Shown piece after piece: positions 49,801 through 59,900 of a stretch of DNA of 64,000 nt. The stretch lies in contig CM075103.1 in the NCBI GenBank assembly GCA_037576195.1, positions 3,100,001-3,164,000 on the forward strand, read 5' to 3'. The stretch comes from Phytoseiulus persimilis (taxonomy: Eukaryota; Arthropoda; Arachnida; Mesostigmata; Phytoseiidae). The number at the start of each line of letters is the position of its first letter. Positions within the stretch are counted from its first letter, which is position 1. The notes under the pieces were generated by a model. The model did not search any database. It worked only from the letters and a program-made list of their open reading frames with translations, and had not been told where the DNA came from. The position numbers and the translations under genes are program-made.

Positions 49801-52800
49801 TCTCGGTAACCGTTCTCGAGGATCCGAAATTCCGCAACATTGAAAAACCGAGAATGCCAAAGGAAAACGTTCGCTGCGACCACCTCGACTTCGTTCTCGT
49901 TCGCTCCGGCTGCCAGTCCCCCGCCATCGCTGCACTGATTTTCTCTCGATTTCGCTGCCCGTTTCGCTGTATGTCGCCATAAAAAAGAACTAGCAATTAT
50001 GAAACGCCTCAGGCAGTACAGAGAAGCACCCTACCATTGACGAGGCGTTTTTCAAGCGCACCGCGACTGGAAGTGAGCGTGAGGGAACAAGAAAAATCCC
50101 GACGAGAACCAGGGAATTCGCGAGGCACAAAGCAGGTTCTGCAAACTTTCAATCACATGCTTGCGGTGGGCTGATTGAATGTTCTGCTCGAGAGAGAGAG
50201 AGAGCGTTTTTGAGGGTTCGCGATTCTCAAATCTGCCGCTGTTACGAAAACGATGACCTTAGCGGTGCGCCGAACTTCGTAATTTGGGATTGGTGACGAT
50301 GAAAGTAGAAGTCAGCTTATTCTAGAAAGTCCAATCATCGAGCTCGGTTTGAAGTTTGCTGGAAACGACGCCTACTAATACCCAGCAAGTCATCGTTTGA
50401 CAATATGAGAGGCGACATCCAGGGTCAACCGGACGATGAGCGCGCGGGGATAATCCATAGCTCTCGGCACTCGCCCCGCGCATGATCCGCTCCATTTCGA
50501 GTGCGAGTTCGGCTCGGAGTCGACAGGTTCTGCCCGACGGCGCAGGAAGCTCGACCGAAGTTTTCCAAACGGACGGCCGGCTGAGCCATACGACTTTGAG
50601 CGGCTGCAGGGAGAGAGGGAGCATGAGGATCGTCGCAAGGAGAGTAATTGCTGGCTCGGCGTAACTAAACCATAACGAATGCACGGGAACTGCTGGCACA
50701 GCAAACGCCGAAATCGCGCATCTCTGAGCTGAACTAAACGAACGGAAAACTCCGAGAATCGCACGCGTAATCAACACGCCTTCTATCCCCCCTCGAGGCC
50801 TTCCGATAAGGTTTCCGGATCTCGAATCGGAGACAGTGTTTGCGACAAGGGGACGACCCCCTCAAACGCCACAGCGAGAGCTCTGTTGGGGCACGTTGCG
50901 CGTTTCGTCTGTGAGCGAGGTCCCGTCATGTCCAAAGGCCATCCTGGAATTCAAATCGCTGACGGGAGTTCGTCGGAGGCCTCGGGTCCGCGAAAGTATC
51001 GCAGTAGCTTTCGGAGGAACCCGAGTTCTTTATTATTGGCGTCGTAGCCGGCTCGCTTTGCCTCGGTGCGCCGCCGCTCAGCGAGGATTTTTTGCAACAC
51101 CACACGCAGCGGAGGCCACAGAGCCAACTCAAATCGACTTAGGTATATACGTCTCAATCGATGCCCACACGTGGGAACGAGCGACATGCTGGCTTTCCTC
51201 CTGGAGCCCCCGCAGTAATACCTCACTCGGTCAGCTGGAAACCAATCTTGCAAAATTCCACTCGATCATGGTTACTTCAAGATGCTCGAAAATCTCATCG
51301 CCTCCGGAAATCTCGCTCTCTGTGGTTGCGTAACAGTGACGTCCAACCCATGCAGAACCAGCTCCAGCCTTGGCAGGGAGTCTTGAGCTCCGGCTGAAGA
51401 ACTTAATTCCTAGGTGACAAATCGACAACTCCGCTCACTGGACGAACAACTCGTAGCCTGATCTGATCCTGGCCGAACTCAGCTTCGCGGAACTTCCGAA
51501 TCACTCGAACTATGGCCGAACGGGGGATACCCCCCACGTGATGTCCCGCGGAAATATAATTTCCGATCATATCGAGCTCATTTCGAATCCATACTTGGAG
51601 GGGCGTTTGAGCAACAACAGAAATCACTGGCTCTCGATGGAGATTTGCGATCTGAATGGTCAGGGTCGAGAATACCGGCAACCCGCCCGAGTATTCATTG
51701 AGTGTTTACGATGATTCTGTTATGGGAGCCGGATTCCTGTGTCAAGGTCGGCCTGAATCTCCAACCACTTGCAACAACGAGAACAGGGATGCAGGGAAGA
51801 CGCGCAGCGTGGAATTCCTCGAGTGCGTCCCGGGTTCAAATCCGAAACGAAGAGTCTCACTGAGCCGGTCCACTTTATTCCTCACTGATTTCAGACATGC
51901 GTCGAAACCCAATGAACTGCGCTGCTATCGAAAGCGTTGACGAAAGCTGGCGCAAGACCGGACCATTCCTCAGAGGAACTTCAGAAATTCCGTGGCCGCA
52001 CGGCTGACCGCTTCGGGAATCGATTTCCTCTGATTAATGGATTCGGCATTCAGAAAAATCCGCTGCTGTGAAGGTTAGAGGCTCTAACAGCATATTCGTC
52101 TACTCTGTCCATACGTTTGCGGCTTCCTCTCTCCCTTCTGATAATATTACTTACTCGTCGCTCGCTTCCATCGTGTCTGTCCATTATAAAGATGAATCAT
52201 GCTCAGAGCCCGTTTTCTCCTTGCCCGCAGCTAGCAAGCAGATCTATTACTCTGCCTGCCCTGGGTCAAATCCTTGCTTGCGTGTTTCCTCAGACGGTGA
52301 ATCTTGCGAAGATTCACTAAACGACCGAGTTCTTCCGTATGGCCCCCGTCCGCCACGCTTCACCGGAAAAGCGTCTACGGGAAGCGTGTGCGACTTCCCG
52401 TCCGGAGCCAACTACGCACGAAGCAGGAGAAGAGGGCCCGCATCGATCTCAACGAGAAATCAGGGCGGGAACACTGCGGCCAAGGAATCGAGATCGAGTT
52501 TCCAGGACTCTGCCTGCGACAGAACTCGGCCTGTTCCAGAGCCCTATACGAACTGAGAAGAATCATTCGTGGAGCGGTGGAAGAATGAATGCTGAATCGA
52601 TTTTCGTTTCCGAAGAGAAATTCCCTCCTAACGACTGTGACAGCCTTTCCGCTCGGGATAGCGGGCGGAGCGCGCCCGGACGAATTCGGGTGAAACGCAC
52701 TGCCCGAAATGGGGAGCGAGAGCGTTGAGATCCATTAAAGGTCATATTTGTCTCGATTTGTGAAACGGACTCCTGCAGAGCTCTTTCGTTCTCGAGTTTT

Positions 52801-55800
52801 CTGCTCGATGAGGGCGATATATTCTCGTTAAGGATGAATTACAATTATCTCCATAGTTGCTGGTCCTTCTGGAAGCTCGCGAAGAAATAAATGTCTCTCC
52901 CCGGAGCGCTGTTGTTCACGACATCGCGGAACATTCCGTCGGGTCGAGGGTTCCCAAACGTTTGGCCCTGTCTCCAGCAGTAAACCTGGAAGCTCTCGAG
53001 CGCACTTCACTTTGAGGAGATTCGGCACCGCTCCGAGCGACGTAATGATGAATGTCGTCACGAGAGCACTCCGACCGTTCAGCTAAACGTTGTCTCTCGA
53101 GCTGGATGGAGTCCTTTGAACGTAGCTTTCACCGTTCTGTTTCGCGAACGTATCAATTCGATTGAGCGGCTCCCTCGAACGCGGCGCTCCGTTTTAATGT
53201 CAAGCTCGGCATGACATCAGAGGCTCGGAGCAGAGTAGCCGGCCGTGGGTAAAACACGACCGGTTCCGGACGGACACGTATGGCAACGGTTTCGGTGGAG
53301 CGAAATCTTTCTGAGTCAGACCTCCCGCAGAGGGGCCACGCCATCAACGGCGTGACATCCGATCCGGAGCGCGGCACTCATTTTGAGTTTGCAAACTTTG
53401 CTCGGATCAGGAACGAGAACAAAAGACCCTAAAAAACGTGACGCCAAAAACGAGCGGACGCAAACTTGGTTTTGAGCTGTTTGATCCCCGACGGACAGCT
53501 CCGAGGCGCTTACCGATACCGGCTCCGTGCATGTGGTACCAGAACGAGAAGCAGCGTTTCCCACCGCCGAGTAGAGCGCTCATGTTTCCCTCGAGCATTG
53601 GTGAGTAGAGATCCGCGAATCCGGTCTCGCCGATGTTTGTCGTTTCCATGTACATGTAATGCCCTGGAATAAGGGTGGCTTTTGATTACGAAACGCCCAA
53701 TTATTCACTCACGAATGATTCGATAATTGAGGAAGCCGCTCCGAAGAAACTTGCAACGATCCCATCTAATGATCGGGAGTGTTCTCGCTCGAGAGACCGG
53801 CCCTGCTATCGCCTGTGTCTTCCTCGAGGGAGGGCTCGCGCGGGCTTGCACGCGAGGTTTATGCAACGATAAACGACAACTGCGATAAGCGAATTCGTTT
53901 GTTCGCGCGGGGATGAAAGATGATACCTCCGAAAGCCGTAACGCTTCGGCTTATTGAAATTTATGAACGACTCCCCGTTCTCTCTCGTTGGCGCCGAACA
54001 ACACCCGAGTCCCCCAGGCCCGTGCAGAGCAAACGAGCGACTGAGCGAGCGCTCAATTATTCTCGTGCTCAACGTCCAAGCCCCCGCGATTCCTGATTCT
54101 GAGCTAATTTTTCCAGCTCGGGCGGAGTTTCGACCCGGGTCGAGTCCACCAATTCCGACCTTCTGCTCCAGATCCGGAGATTCCACGCTCCTCCGTCGGA
54201 ATTGAGAACCGATCACGAAACGGATCTGAGTTGGACTTCGAGTCAGTTCATTCGACGCCCTCGAATATAATCCAACGAGTTGGGGCTGGAACTCGCGGCC
54301 GTTTACGCTGCGGATTAGCCGCAAAAGTCAGCGAGCGGGCGGTAGAGCTTCGCCTTGAAGATAATTCAGCCACACCAAAGATGGCTCCTGCGTTTGAACT
54401 CCAACATCACGGAACTCAACTCTCGACGCCGACGAACGAGTGCAAGGGTGAGCGAGGAAGTGAACTTGTGTCATTCGCAGACTTTGGAACATTTTCGTCA
54501 AAAAGTTGCGATGACAACTCGCAGACTCGAACTCCCGCCCGTTGAGGGACGAATCCGTTCCGAGAGTCAGCTTGTCAAACAAAAGTTCTCCCGAATATGA
54601 GCGAGTATTAATAACGAAGCCGGATCCGAAATCCCCCAAATGAAGAAAAATTGTCTCCGAATGTGAGTCGTCGACGACATCCCCGCGCTCGTCTTCTACG
54701 ACCGAGCCGCGTTCACAGCCCTCGCCGCGACAAGAGTTTGAGAAGTGTGTCGCGAAAATCAACCGCCACTCTGAATTTTTTTTTGTCATAGCGACGACTT
54801 AGAGCGAGTCTGTGCTCGGGAACTCATAATCGAGAAACCGGAGTGGGCCGGCCGTTCATCCCGTCTCGGACCGACATCGATGTTCTGCCAACACTTCTTT
54901 ACCCAGAGCATGAGCTATGCCGAGTAATCTCGCAAGTGCCGAGTTGACGACCGACGCAGTAAACGCCCTCCTGGGGGCTTCGGGGCGGAATCGAATGTAA
55001 CTAACTCCCCGCCCCCGTTTACGACGAGCGCTTGTTGTGACTGAAATAAGAGCACAGCATGGAACAAAATTTGCTGTTATGGAAAAAAGTCTCCCATGCG
55101 GAGCAAAGTCCCCGCTCGAATGAACTCGGAATACCTGAAACCCGGGTCCGCGCTTAGAAAACGTCATCGTTCGGGAGGACTCACCCGGTTTCGGTCTTGA
55201 GTGATCTCGCTGCGGACCTGTTCCAGGGGTGGGGGTCTTGCCTTTGTTCCGTCGCCAGTACAAAGGCGTGATCATATCTGATTTCCATCGGCATTGATCA
55301 TTCTCGAAATTGCAGGTGTGAGGCAGATTCACGAGCAGAGCTGAAACGGAACCAACTTCCAGTTTATGGCTAGTGTCTAAGAATCGGATGAAACCGGAGC
55401 CCTCGGCGTGGTCTGGTACGTTTGAGTTACCTCTTTGCGATCCTTGATCGCAAACCCTTTTGCTGAACAGTCCCAGTGGGCCAAACGTGCCCACTACTAA
55501 GAGTCCAATCAGGATCTCGGGCCGGCCCCCTAAGGCCGGCCAACTTGCGGTTCCGAAGTCTGAGCCGAGGCCGACGTCGGAGAAAACCGTCGACAAAGCC
55601 TACCTTGCTTCCTGCATCGCGGCGGCGAAACGTCCCAAGTCTTCCCCAGGCAGGCTATGGTGAACGTTCGGTTCGAGGGCGAGTAACCGGGGAAACATCG
55701 GACGTTCGTGTACAATCTGTTCGGGAGTTTTTCGAAGAGGAGATTCGTCATTTCGAGATCGCTGCATCCGGACCCTGGAATTTACGGGGCCTGAAACAGG

Positions 55801-56981
55801 ACGAGTTTGGAATCGCTCCCTCTCGATGAAGAGTTCAAACGTTCGAGCCCGTATCGAGGATTCCTCCTACGTGTTATACTTCAGAGAAGGAATTTACTGT
55901 AACAATAGGGAGCGGGATCCGACCAGTTTCCTCTTCTGCAATAGGAGAACCTCTTCCCATATCTTTGAAAATCATCGACACAGTCGTAAACGGCAACCTC
56001 TACGTTCCCCGCAAAATCCTGCGAGTATTCCGAATTTGCATTCGTCCCCGGCGGCGTTCCACATCGCCGCGAACCTGAAGACAGAAAGAGTCTTTTTGTT
56101 GCCGTGCAGAGCAATTTGGCGATGCATTCCTGAACTTGAAGAGTTATCCGAGTGTGGTTCCTGACTCAGCACCCCGTAAATGAGAAAAAAACTCGCCGAT
56201 GTTGACTTAGGGGGAAGGGTGGAATGTTTGGGAACCGCAGGAGTTGAAGTCATCTGGAACCAAATCAATTTCAACTTCGATAGCTGACAAAAACGAGAAG
56301 TTGAATCTAAAACCCAAATAGACCCTCGAGGTCTCCCCACGGCCGTGGACGCTCTCGGCGCACACTTTTCAAACTTCAGAAATCTGCAGAGGTCAAAGGA
56401 AACACCGGATTGTATTCGATGACAAAACGGAGACTCCATCCGGAGTCGCTGGGGCGGGGTCTGTGGAAACGACGTGACCGGCTTCTCGTTCCGAGTCACG
56501 ACAAGCGTTCGGACTTTGTTTCTCGCAAACAATGAAGCCTCGCTCCGCCGAAGCAATATCGAAGGGGACGGGGGAGTGTGCACTGCGGAATGGTCCGGGC
56601 TAGGCTTGTTGCTCACTCTTTCAATTGGATTCTTTTGTGGCCGGGATTGATAGATCGCACCCGCTGTGTCACGCATGCTCGGAGCGATGACAGAAGCCGT
56701 TACGGTTGTGAGATTTGCCTGCAGCGAATCCATTCAAAATATCGGAGACGATTTTTCAAACTGGGAACGACCGTTGTGGGACGTGGTCGGCTGTAGGAGG
56801 TCAAGGCCCAACGAAATCGATGCCTCCAGAGCTTGGACTCAGCCAGACACGGAGCGCATCCCGTTGCGCTAGTCGTAATTCAAATACCTCTTATTTGAAG
56901 ACCGAGACGCTTGGAGGATACGCGCCGAGGAGCTGCGCCTGGGAACAGTGAATACACAACGACGAGCGATACTAACAACAT
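37863..56981 (-). CDS. Sushi/CCP-MAM-mucin stalk type I membrane protein, 8 exons
   Basis: Exons (minus, in order): 56981-56888, 56074-55898, 55340-55185, 53663-53514, 41787-41651, 40962-40866, 39797-39185, 38061-37863. The sum is 1623 nt, exactly 541 codons, so 540 residues and a stop. Junction phases are 1,1,1,1,0,1,2 and each donor/acceptor pair agrees. Residues 1-16 are a signal peptide (MLLVSLVVVYSLFPGAA). A Sushi/CCP domain lies at 36-89 with cysteines 36, 63, 77, 89 and W82. A MAM domain lies at about 100-264: it opens CNFENDQCRW, has TPTPGTGP, FSFWYHMHGAGIG, GPQGDQW and closes GDIGLDDIFIGASC. Residues 271-480 are a Ser/Thr/Pro-rich, probably O-glycosylated stalk; a membrane helix spans about 496-515, with a 25-residue tail. 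MAM and CCP modules mediate adhesion and protein binding, so a cell-surface adhesion or scaffold role is inferred; I do not recognise a named orthologue. Intron 4 is 11.7 kb and holds two other genes. The exon 6 acceptor uses TAG. Confidence 0.88.
39185..39797 (-). CDS. Exon 7 of the CCP-MAM gene: Ser/Thr/Pro stalk
   Basis: A 613-nt exon, the longest of the gene, acceptor CGCTTTCCAG and donor AG|GTGAGG. It encodes about 204 residues dominated by Ser, Thr, Pro, Ala and Glu with no cysteines: a mucin-like, extended stalk between the MAM domain and the membrane helix. Such low-complexity exons diverge quickly, so homology searches would probably miss it. Confidence 0.82.
40634..40723 (+). repeat. 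Purine-rich low-complexity tract in a CCP-MAM intron
   Basis: A GA-rich stretch with embedded GGAG and GTGTG units lies between the last MAM exon and the stalk exon. Confidence 0.75.
43359..43772 (-). CDS. Histidine-rich secreted protein, single exon, 137 residues
   Basis: The frame is intact, with an ATG, a clear signal peptide (residues 1-24: MRLRWIRCSVIALVIIASLG and following) and a TAA stop. Mature protein in order: a basic/hydrophobic stretch (RKLKKALKYGPLLAG), a HHHDD site, a run of seven prolines, an HPVPVPVPIHHHH repeat and a C-terminal third full of His-Asp/Glu pairs. It has no cysteine in the mature part and no membrane helix beyond the signal. Such composition is common in arthropod cuticle or other structural secretions and can bind metal ions; both are inference. 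It lies within intron 4 of the CCP-MAM gene on the same strand. Being in one exon with no visible downstream AATAAA, its transcript ends are unknown. Confidence 0.7.
   Translation of the reverse strand: MRLRWIRCSVIALVIIASLGSVNGRKLKKALKYGPLLAGLAPLALIAGLHHHDDGYKGPPPPPPPRTITKILHVPHPVPVPVPIHHHHQVTEKHHHHKGKTKVVFLDKHHDHDLGHDEHHVDHKFENHFEDNHQDVW
44991..45126. repeat. Three copies of a 20-bp motif, one inverted
   Basis: GCTCAGATCGGTTCCGGAAT at 44991-45010 is the reverse complement, with two mismatches, of 45062-45081 (ATTCCGGTACCAATCTGAGC). A third, more diverged direct copy lies at 45107-45126. The adjoining 44.58-44.95 kb, with A-runs, has the look of dispersed non-coding repeat. Confidence 0.55.
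46909..48167 (+). CDS. CUB-domain secreted/surface protein, first four exons (3' end unresolved)
   Basis: Exons: 46909-46960, 47425-47692, 47844-47892, 48036-48167, giving 167 codons in frame with phases 1, 2, 0. Exon 1 is a signal peptide (MFSEPALHLQILIIVST); the probable cleavage site falls at the first splice junction, before GGKYQ. Exon 2 carries the first half of a CUB domain: C49, then VVGTIVETSRY, C79 in MFCEWYMVI, and hydrophobic strands ending LHGVFPF. Exons 3 and 4 appear to complete it (C103, C108, C122 and the strand FLTSEARVAEMRIQTTVS). CUB domains bind proteins or Ca2+ in extracellular complexes; no partner is indicated. Exon 3 is only 49 nt and its donor (GTAACC) is weaker than the others; exon 4 ends at a good GTAAGT. 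I found no in-phase continuation I trust, so later domains are unknown. The gene lies inside an intron of the CCP-MAM gene, antisense to it. Confidence 0.6.
50188..50203 (+). repeat. (GA)n dinucleotide run
   Basis: Short perfect AG repeat inside the host intron. Confidence 0.8.
50322..50603 (-). CDS. Candidate 3'-terminal exon, unrecognised
   Basis: A long pyrimidine tract and CTGCAG acceptor (50617-50604) precede a frame of 93 residues ending in TAG at 50322. It is amphipathic in its middle (RLRAELALEMERIM) and has cysteines near the end (CRLSYCQTMTCW). No family is recognised, no upstream partner exon was found, and the other two frames are also partly open. Its position inside the host intron makes a further nested gene possible. 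Confidence 0.25.
   Translation of the reverse strand, partial: PLKVVWLSRPSVWKTSVELPAPSGRTCRLRAELALEMERIMRGASAESYGLSPRAHRPVDPGCRLSYCQTMTCWVLVGVVSSKLQTELDDWTF
53514..53663 (-). CDS. Exon 4 of the CCP-MAM gene: MAM core
   Basis: The exon reads GHYMYMETTN at its start and CFSFWYHMHGAGI at its end, the hallmark middle of a MAM domain. Acceptor CTTATTCCAG, donor G|GTAAGC, phase 1 at both ends. The domain resumes at 41787 with NLSVLLRFD, exactly where the MAM fold continues after the conserved Gly, which supports joining the two across 11.7 kb. Confidence 0.9.
55898..56074 (-). CDS. Exon 2 of the CCP-MAM gene: Sushi/CCP domain
   Basis: One exon encodes the whole CCP module, flanked by phase-1 introns on both sides as usual for shuffled Sushi exons. 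Acceptor TTTCTGTCTTCAG, donor A|GTAAAT. Visible CCP pattern: CGTPPG, then a Tyr-x-Cys strand, a third Cys, Gly-Asn-Trp, and a final Pro-Tyr-Cys. Confidence 0.9.
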
Positions 56982-59900
56982 CTTTTCTGTTCACATCAGA
57001 GCTTTCTAGATGAATGGAGGCAGGAAACCGAGTTGGTCTTTGGCGGCGGCTTATCGCGCAGGAAACAACGAGAAGTAGAAAAATGGAGACAGAGAGAAAG
57101 AGAGAGATCAGTCAGTGAATGCCGAGCGGTCAACACTGGAAGCTCTCCGTTCGTGCCCCCATCAGGCCAAATGTGAGAGAAGTCACCATATATTTGTCGG
57201 CTCCGATTCCGAGAGTTCTCCGTTTCCGACTCTGAAGGATGTTGAGGGATCCTGTCCGCCTAGAGGTCACCCTGCTTGGTTCTGTGGCTGTCGGAAGCGA
57301 TCCCTATTGAGTTGTACCAGCGACTTACGGGTGGACGCTGCTCTAATCGATTGTTTCATGAATCATTCAAGCGGAACCGAGCTCCCAAAATGATCAGTCT
57401 TCGGAATCAATCGGATTCCTTGCTTGAGCCGCGATGATCGAGAAAATTCCGATAACTGCACCCTTCATTCAGATAAACGGACTGTTCCGTTCTCGATCGT
57501 TGCATCTCTATCTCTTTACGGTAGATTCGAGGAACAAAACTCGGATGTCGAAGTCGAATCATGCTCTAAGGATTTTTCTCTTCCCCATGCACAAATTGGG
57601 TCGATCGATCGGAGAGCTCCCTACGGTCCACTTATCTGGTCGTGGTTCTCAGGCATTCGAGCTGACTCTGATGCTCTGGCGATTCGGGACGGTTGATAAG
57701 TTCCTTTGCTTCTAAAGGTCATGAGAGAGGTCTCGACAAGTTCTCCGCTAAGTTTATACAGGTTCATGCAGAGCTCCTCCCCACATGAATGTCCCAGATC
57801 CGACTGACCGAACATTTCGGCCAAATCATGTGGTTTCTCGCCGGTTTGAGTGCTTGATCCCAGAAGCCCGCCTATGCGCAGACGCTCCCAAGTCAGATGA
57901 TTCCTTCATGGATTTCTATATCTTCGGCATTGAACGAAAGAACGAGTTTCGCCTCACCTGGAAACGAAGCGATCAGGTGTCGGAGGCAACATGAAGTTCG
58001 CACGGAGTTAAAACTGAGCGGTTCGTTGAAGGAGGGAACAATTTGAATGATGTGGGGTCTTGTATTTCAATTCGACCCGCCGCCGAGCTCGAAGGAGATG
58101 TAGCGAGAGCCTGCACCGAAAGAAAGCCAGCGAACTCGTTGGGAAATGATTTTGACGTTTGTGTGCGCGATTTCTCGATCGGGTCGGATGACAAGTTGAT
58201 TGCGGCAAGTAATTCCACCCTGTTCGGCGTTTAGTATTGTTGAACACCGATCGAGATCGTTGCTGCAAGCCGACCCGCCCGGATAAAGGTAAACAGCTTA
58301 CTCAAGATGCCGAGGTAATAATATTCTAGAGGGCTGTTGCGGGCGTTGATCGTCGTCGCCATCTCATGGACGACCGGTGATGGTCCCGCTGCACCGCTGG
58401 AAATTTCAACGCAGCGGTGAACGCGATAATTTACTTCTCTGACTCGGCGGCAGCGGCGGACTTGGAAATATTTCCGTCGACATCGCGGTGGGGTTAGCGG
58501 CACTGATGCAGCCGACGGTGGCGAGCTGGTGGAGTGGTTAGGCGCTCCTCATCAAGATGCGGCGATCAAAGAAAGTGAGCGATCAAGTAACCGAGATGAG
58601 ATTTTCGCGGCCGCTCGTGTGAGTTTTGCTGATCATTCAGCCCGTAACGTGCGCGGCTGTTTAGCAGGGATGCACAACTTGATTCCCGTTTTGTCTGAAA
58701 CGGCTGCACAAAAAAGTAATAGCGAACGCCATAGAAGAGCTTCACTAATAGATACCATCTAGACTCTTCATTTCCATGGCTCGACTCCGTTGAATTGAGT
58801 GTTTTCAAGTGAACGCGGGAAAAAAATTGTGGATTCCCGTGACGCAATCGATAGTTGGTTAGTTATTTCGCTGTTACGCTCCCGGCTTAAAATTAGAAGT
58901 ATCACCGAGTTCTGAGCGGGAAAATATCAGCTGAGCTTGAGACGGAACTCCTCCTGCGAATCGGACAGTGCAGCTGGTGAGATCACTCGCTAATCTATGG
59001 ACGAACTGAGGATAGCAGCCAAGAAGCAGAACATTCAGGGGAAGATGTGCTCTTTCCGGTCATCCCGAGCAGTCGACTGATCAATGCTAGCATCTCATTC
59101 AGACGAGACCTAGATGTTGACTCAGGTCCTACAAATGCCGAATGCATTAAGGCCAACGCGGACTCTCGCTCCGGCCTTGAATGTCTCGTTCTGCCTCATC
59201 ATCAGGAGACCGTGCCTCGCTCGAGGCTAATGCTTCAGCTCGACAGTCGATGGGGGCATCCTGAGTGCCCCCATCCTGGGTGCTCCTGGATTTTGCAGAG
59301 TTCAATTCGCGTAGCATATTCGATGAGGTCTTCCTGGGAACTTCGGGAACTATCTTCGAAATCACAAACTTCAGTCAAGTGTAACCTTGGAAGCGAACGT
59401 GCTAGCCCCTGACTCACTCCTTAAATGGCCCGCTCTTCTTCTTTCGGCTTCGAGGTGCGTCGTAGGACTTTAGAGAACGAAGCGAATCGACGAATCGGAA
59501 CGTCATGCTCTTATACCTTCAACCTGGACCAGGAGCGACATTCTCGGGGGATCCGACTCAGATTTCGATTCGAGTTGGAACGAAGCACTCGCTGAAAAAT
59601 GACGAAATGACAATGAAAAATGGCGAAGCTCATTTAGGAGTATCTCCGAGAGGATTCTGTGGTCAGCTTGACACCCGAACCGCCGGGTTTGCAGGGGTGG
59701 ATTCCGTCGACCGCTAATGGGAATTCTTGATGTGCGCCGTGTCTTCAGATAGGCAGATAGGCCTGCCTTCAGCCTTGACCATGTTCCAGAATCTTGAGCC
59801 CCGAGAGCGAATCCGTATCCCATGAATGCGTTGAGTTCCCGAGGGCCTACCTCGGAAGCGAACAGAACACTGGACTCATGGGCTCCAGAGCACTACTTCA

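Larger units (their letters stand above)
41788..53513 (-). other. 11.7-kb host intron containing nested genes
   Basis: The intron lies between the two halves of the MAM core. Both flanking exons are phase 1 and join the conserved Gly of HMHGAGIG to NLSV. It encloses the histidine-rich gene (43359-43772, same strand) and the CUB gene (46909-48167, opposite strand). It also holds dispersed repeat-like sequence at 44.6-45.2 kb and several splice-flanked open segments at 46-53 kb that I could not assign. An extra MAM or alternative exons inside it cannot be excluded. Confidence 0.7.

Noticed and set aside
52853-52994. Alternative third MAM segment after exon 4 (minus strand)
   Set aside because: In the required phase it reads GLLLETGPNVWEP without the MAM GxQGxxW and GDIxLDD elements; the exon at 41787 has them.
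55340-55596. In-frame hydrophobic extension upstream of MAM exon 3 (ILIGLLVVGTFGPLGLF)
   Set aside because: A good acceptor (CCGTTTCAG) sits at the MAM exon start, and the phase-1 join to the CCP exon and to a proper signal-peptide exon at 56981 explains the N-terminus better.
58526-58600. tRNA-like A-box (GTGGAGTGGTTAGGCGC)
   Set aside because: No B-box or T-arm of the GGTTCRANTCC type follows at the right distance, and no acceptor stem pairs.
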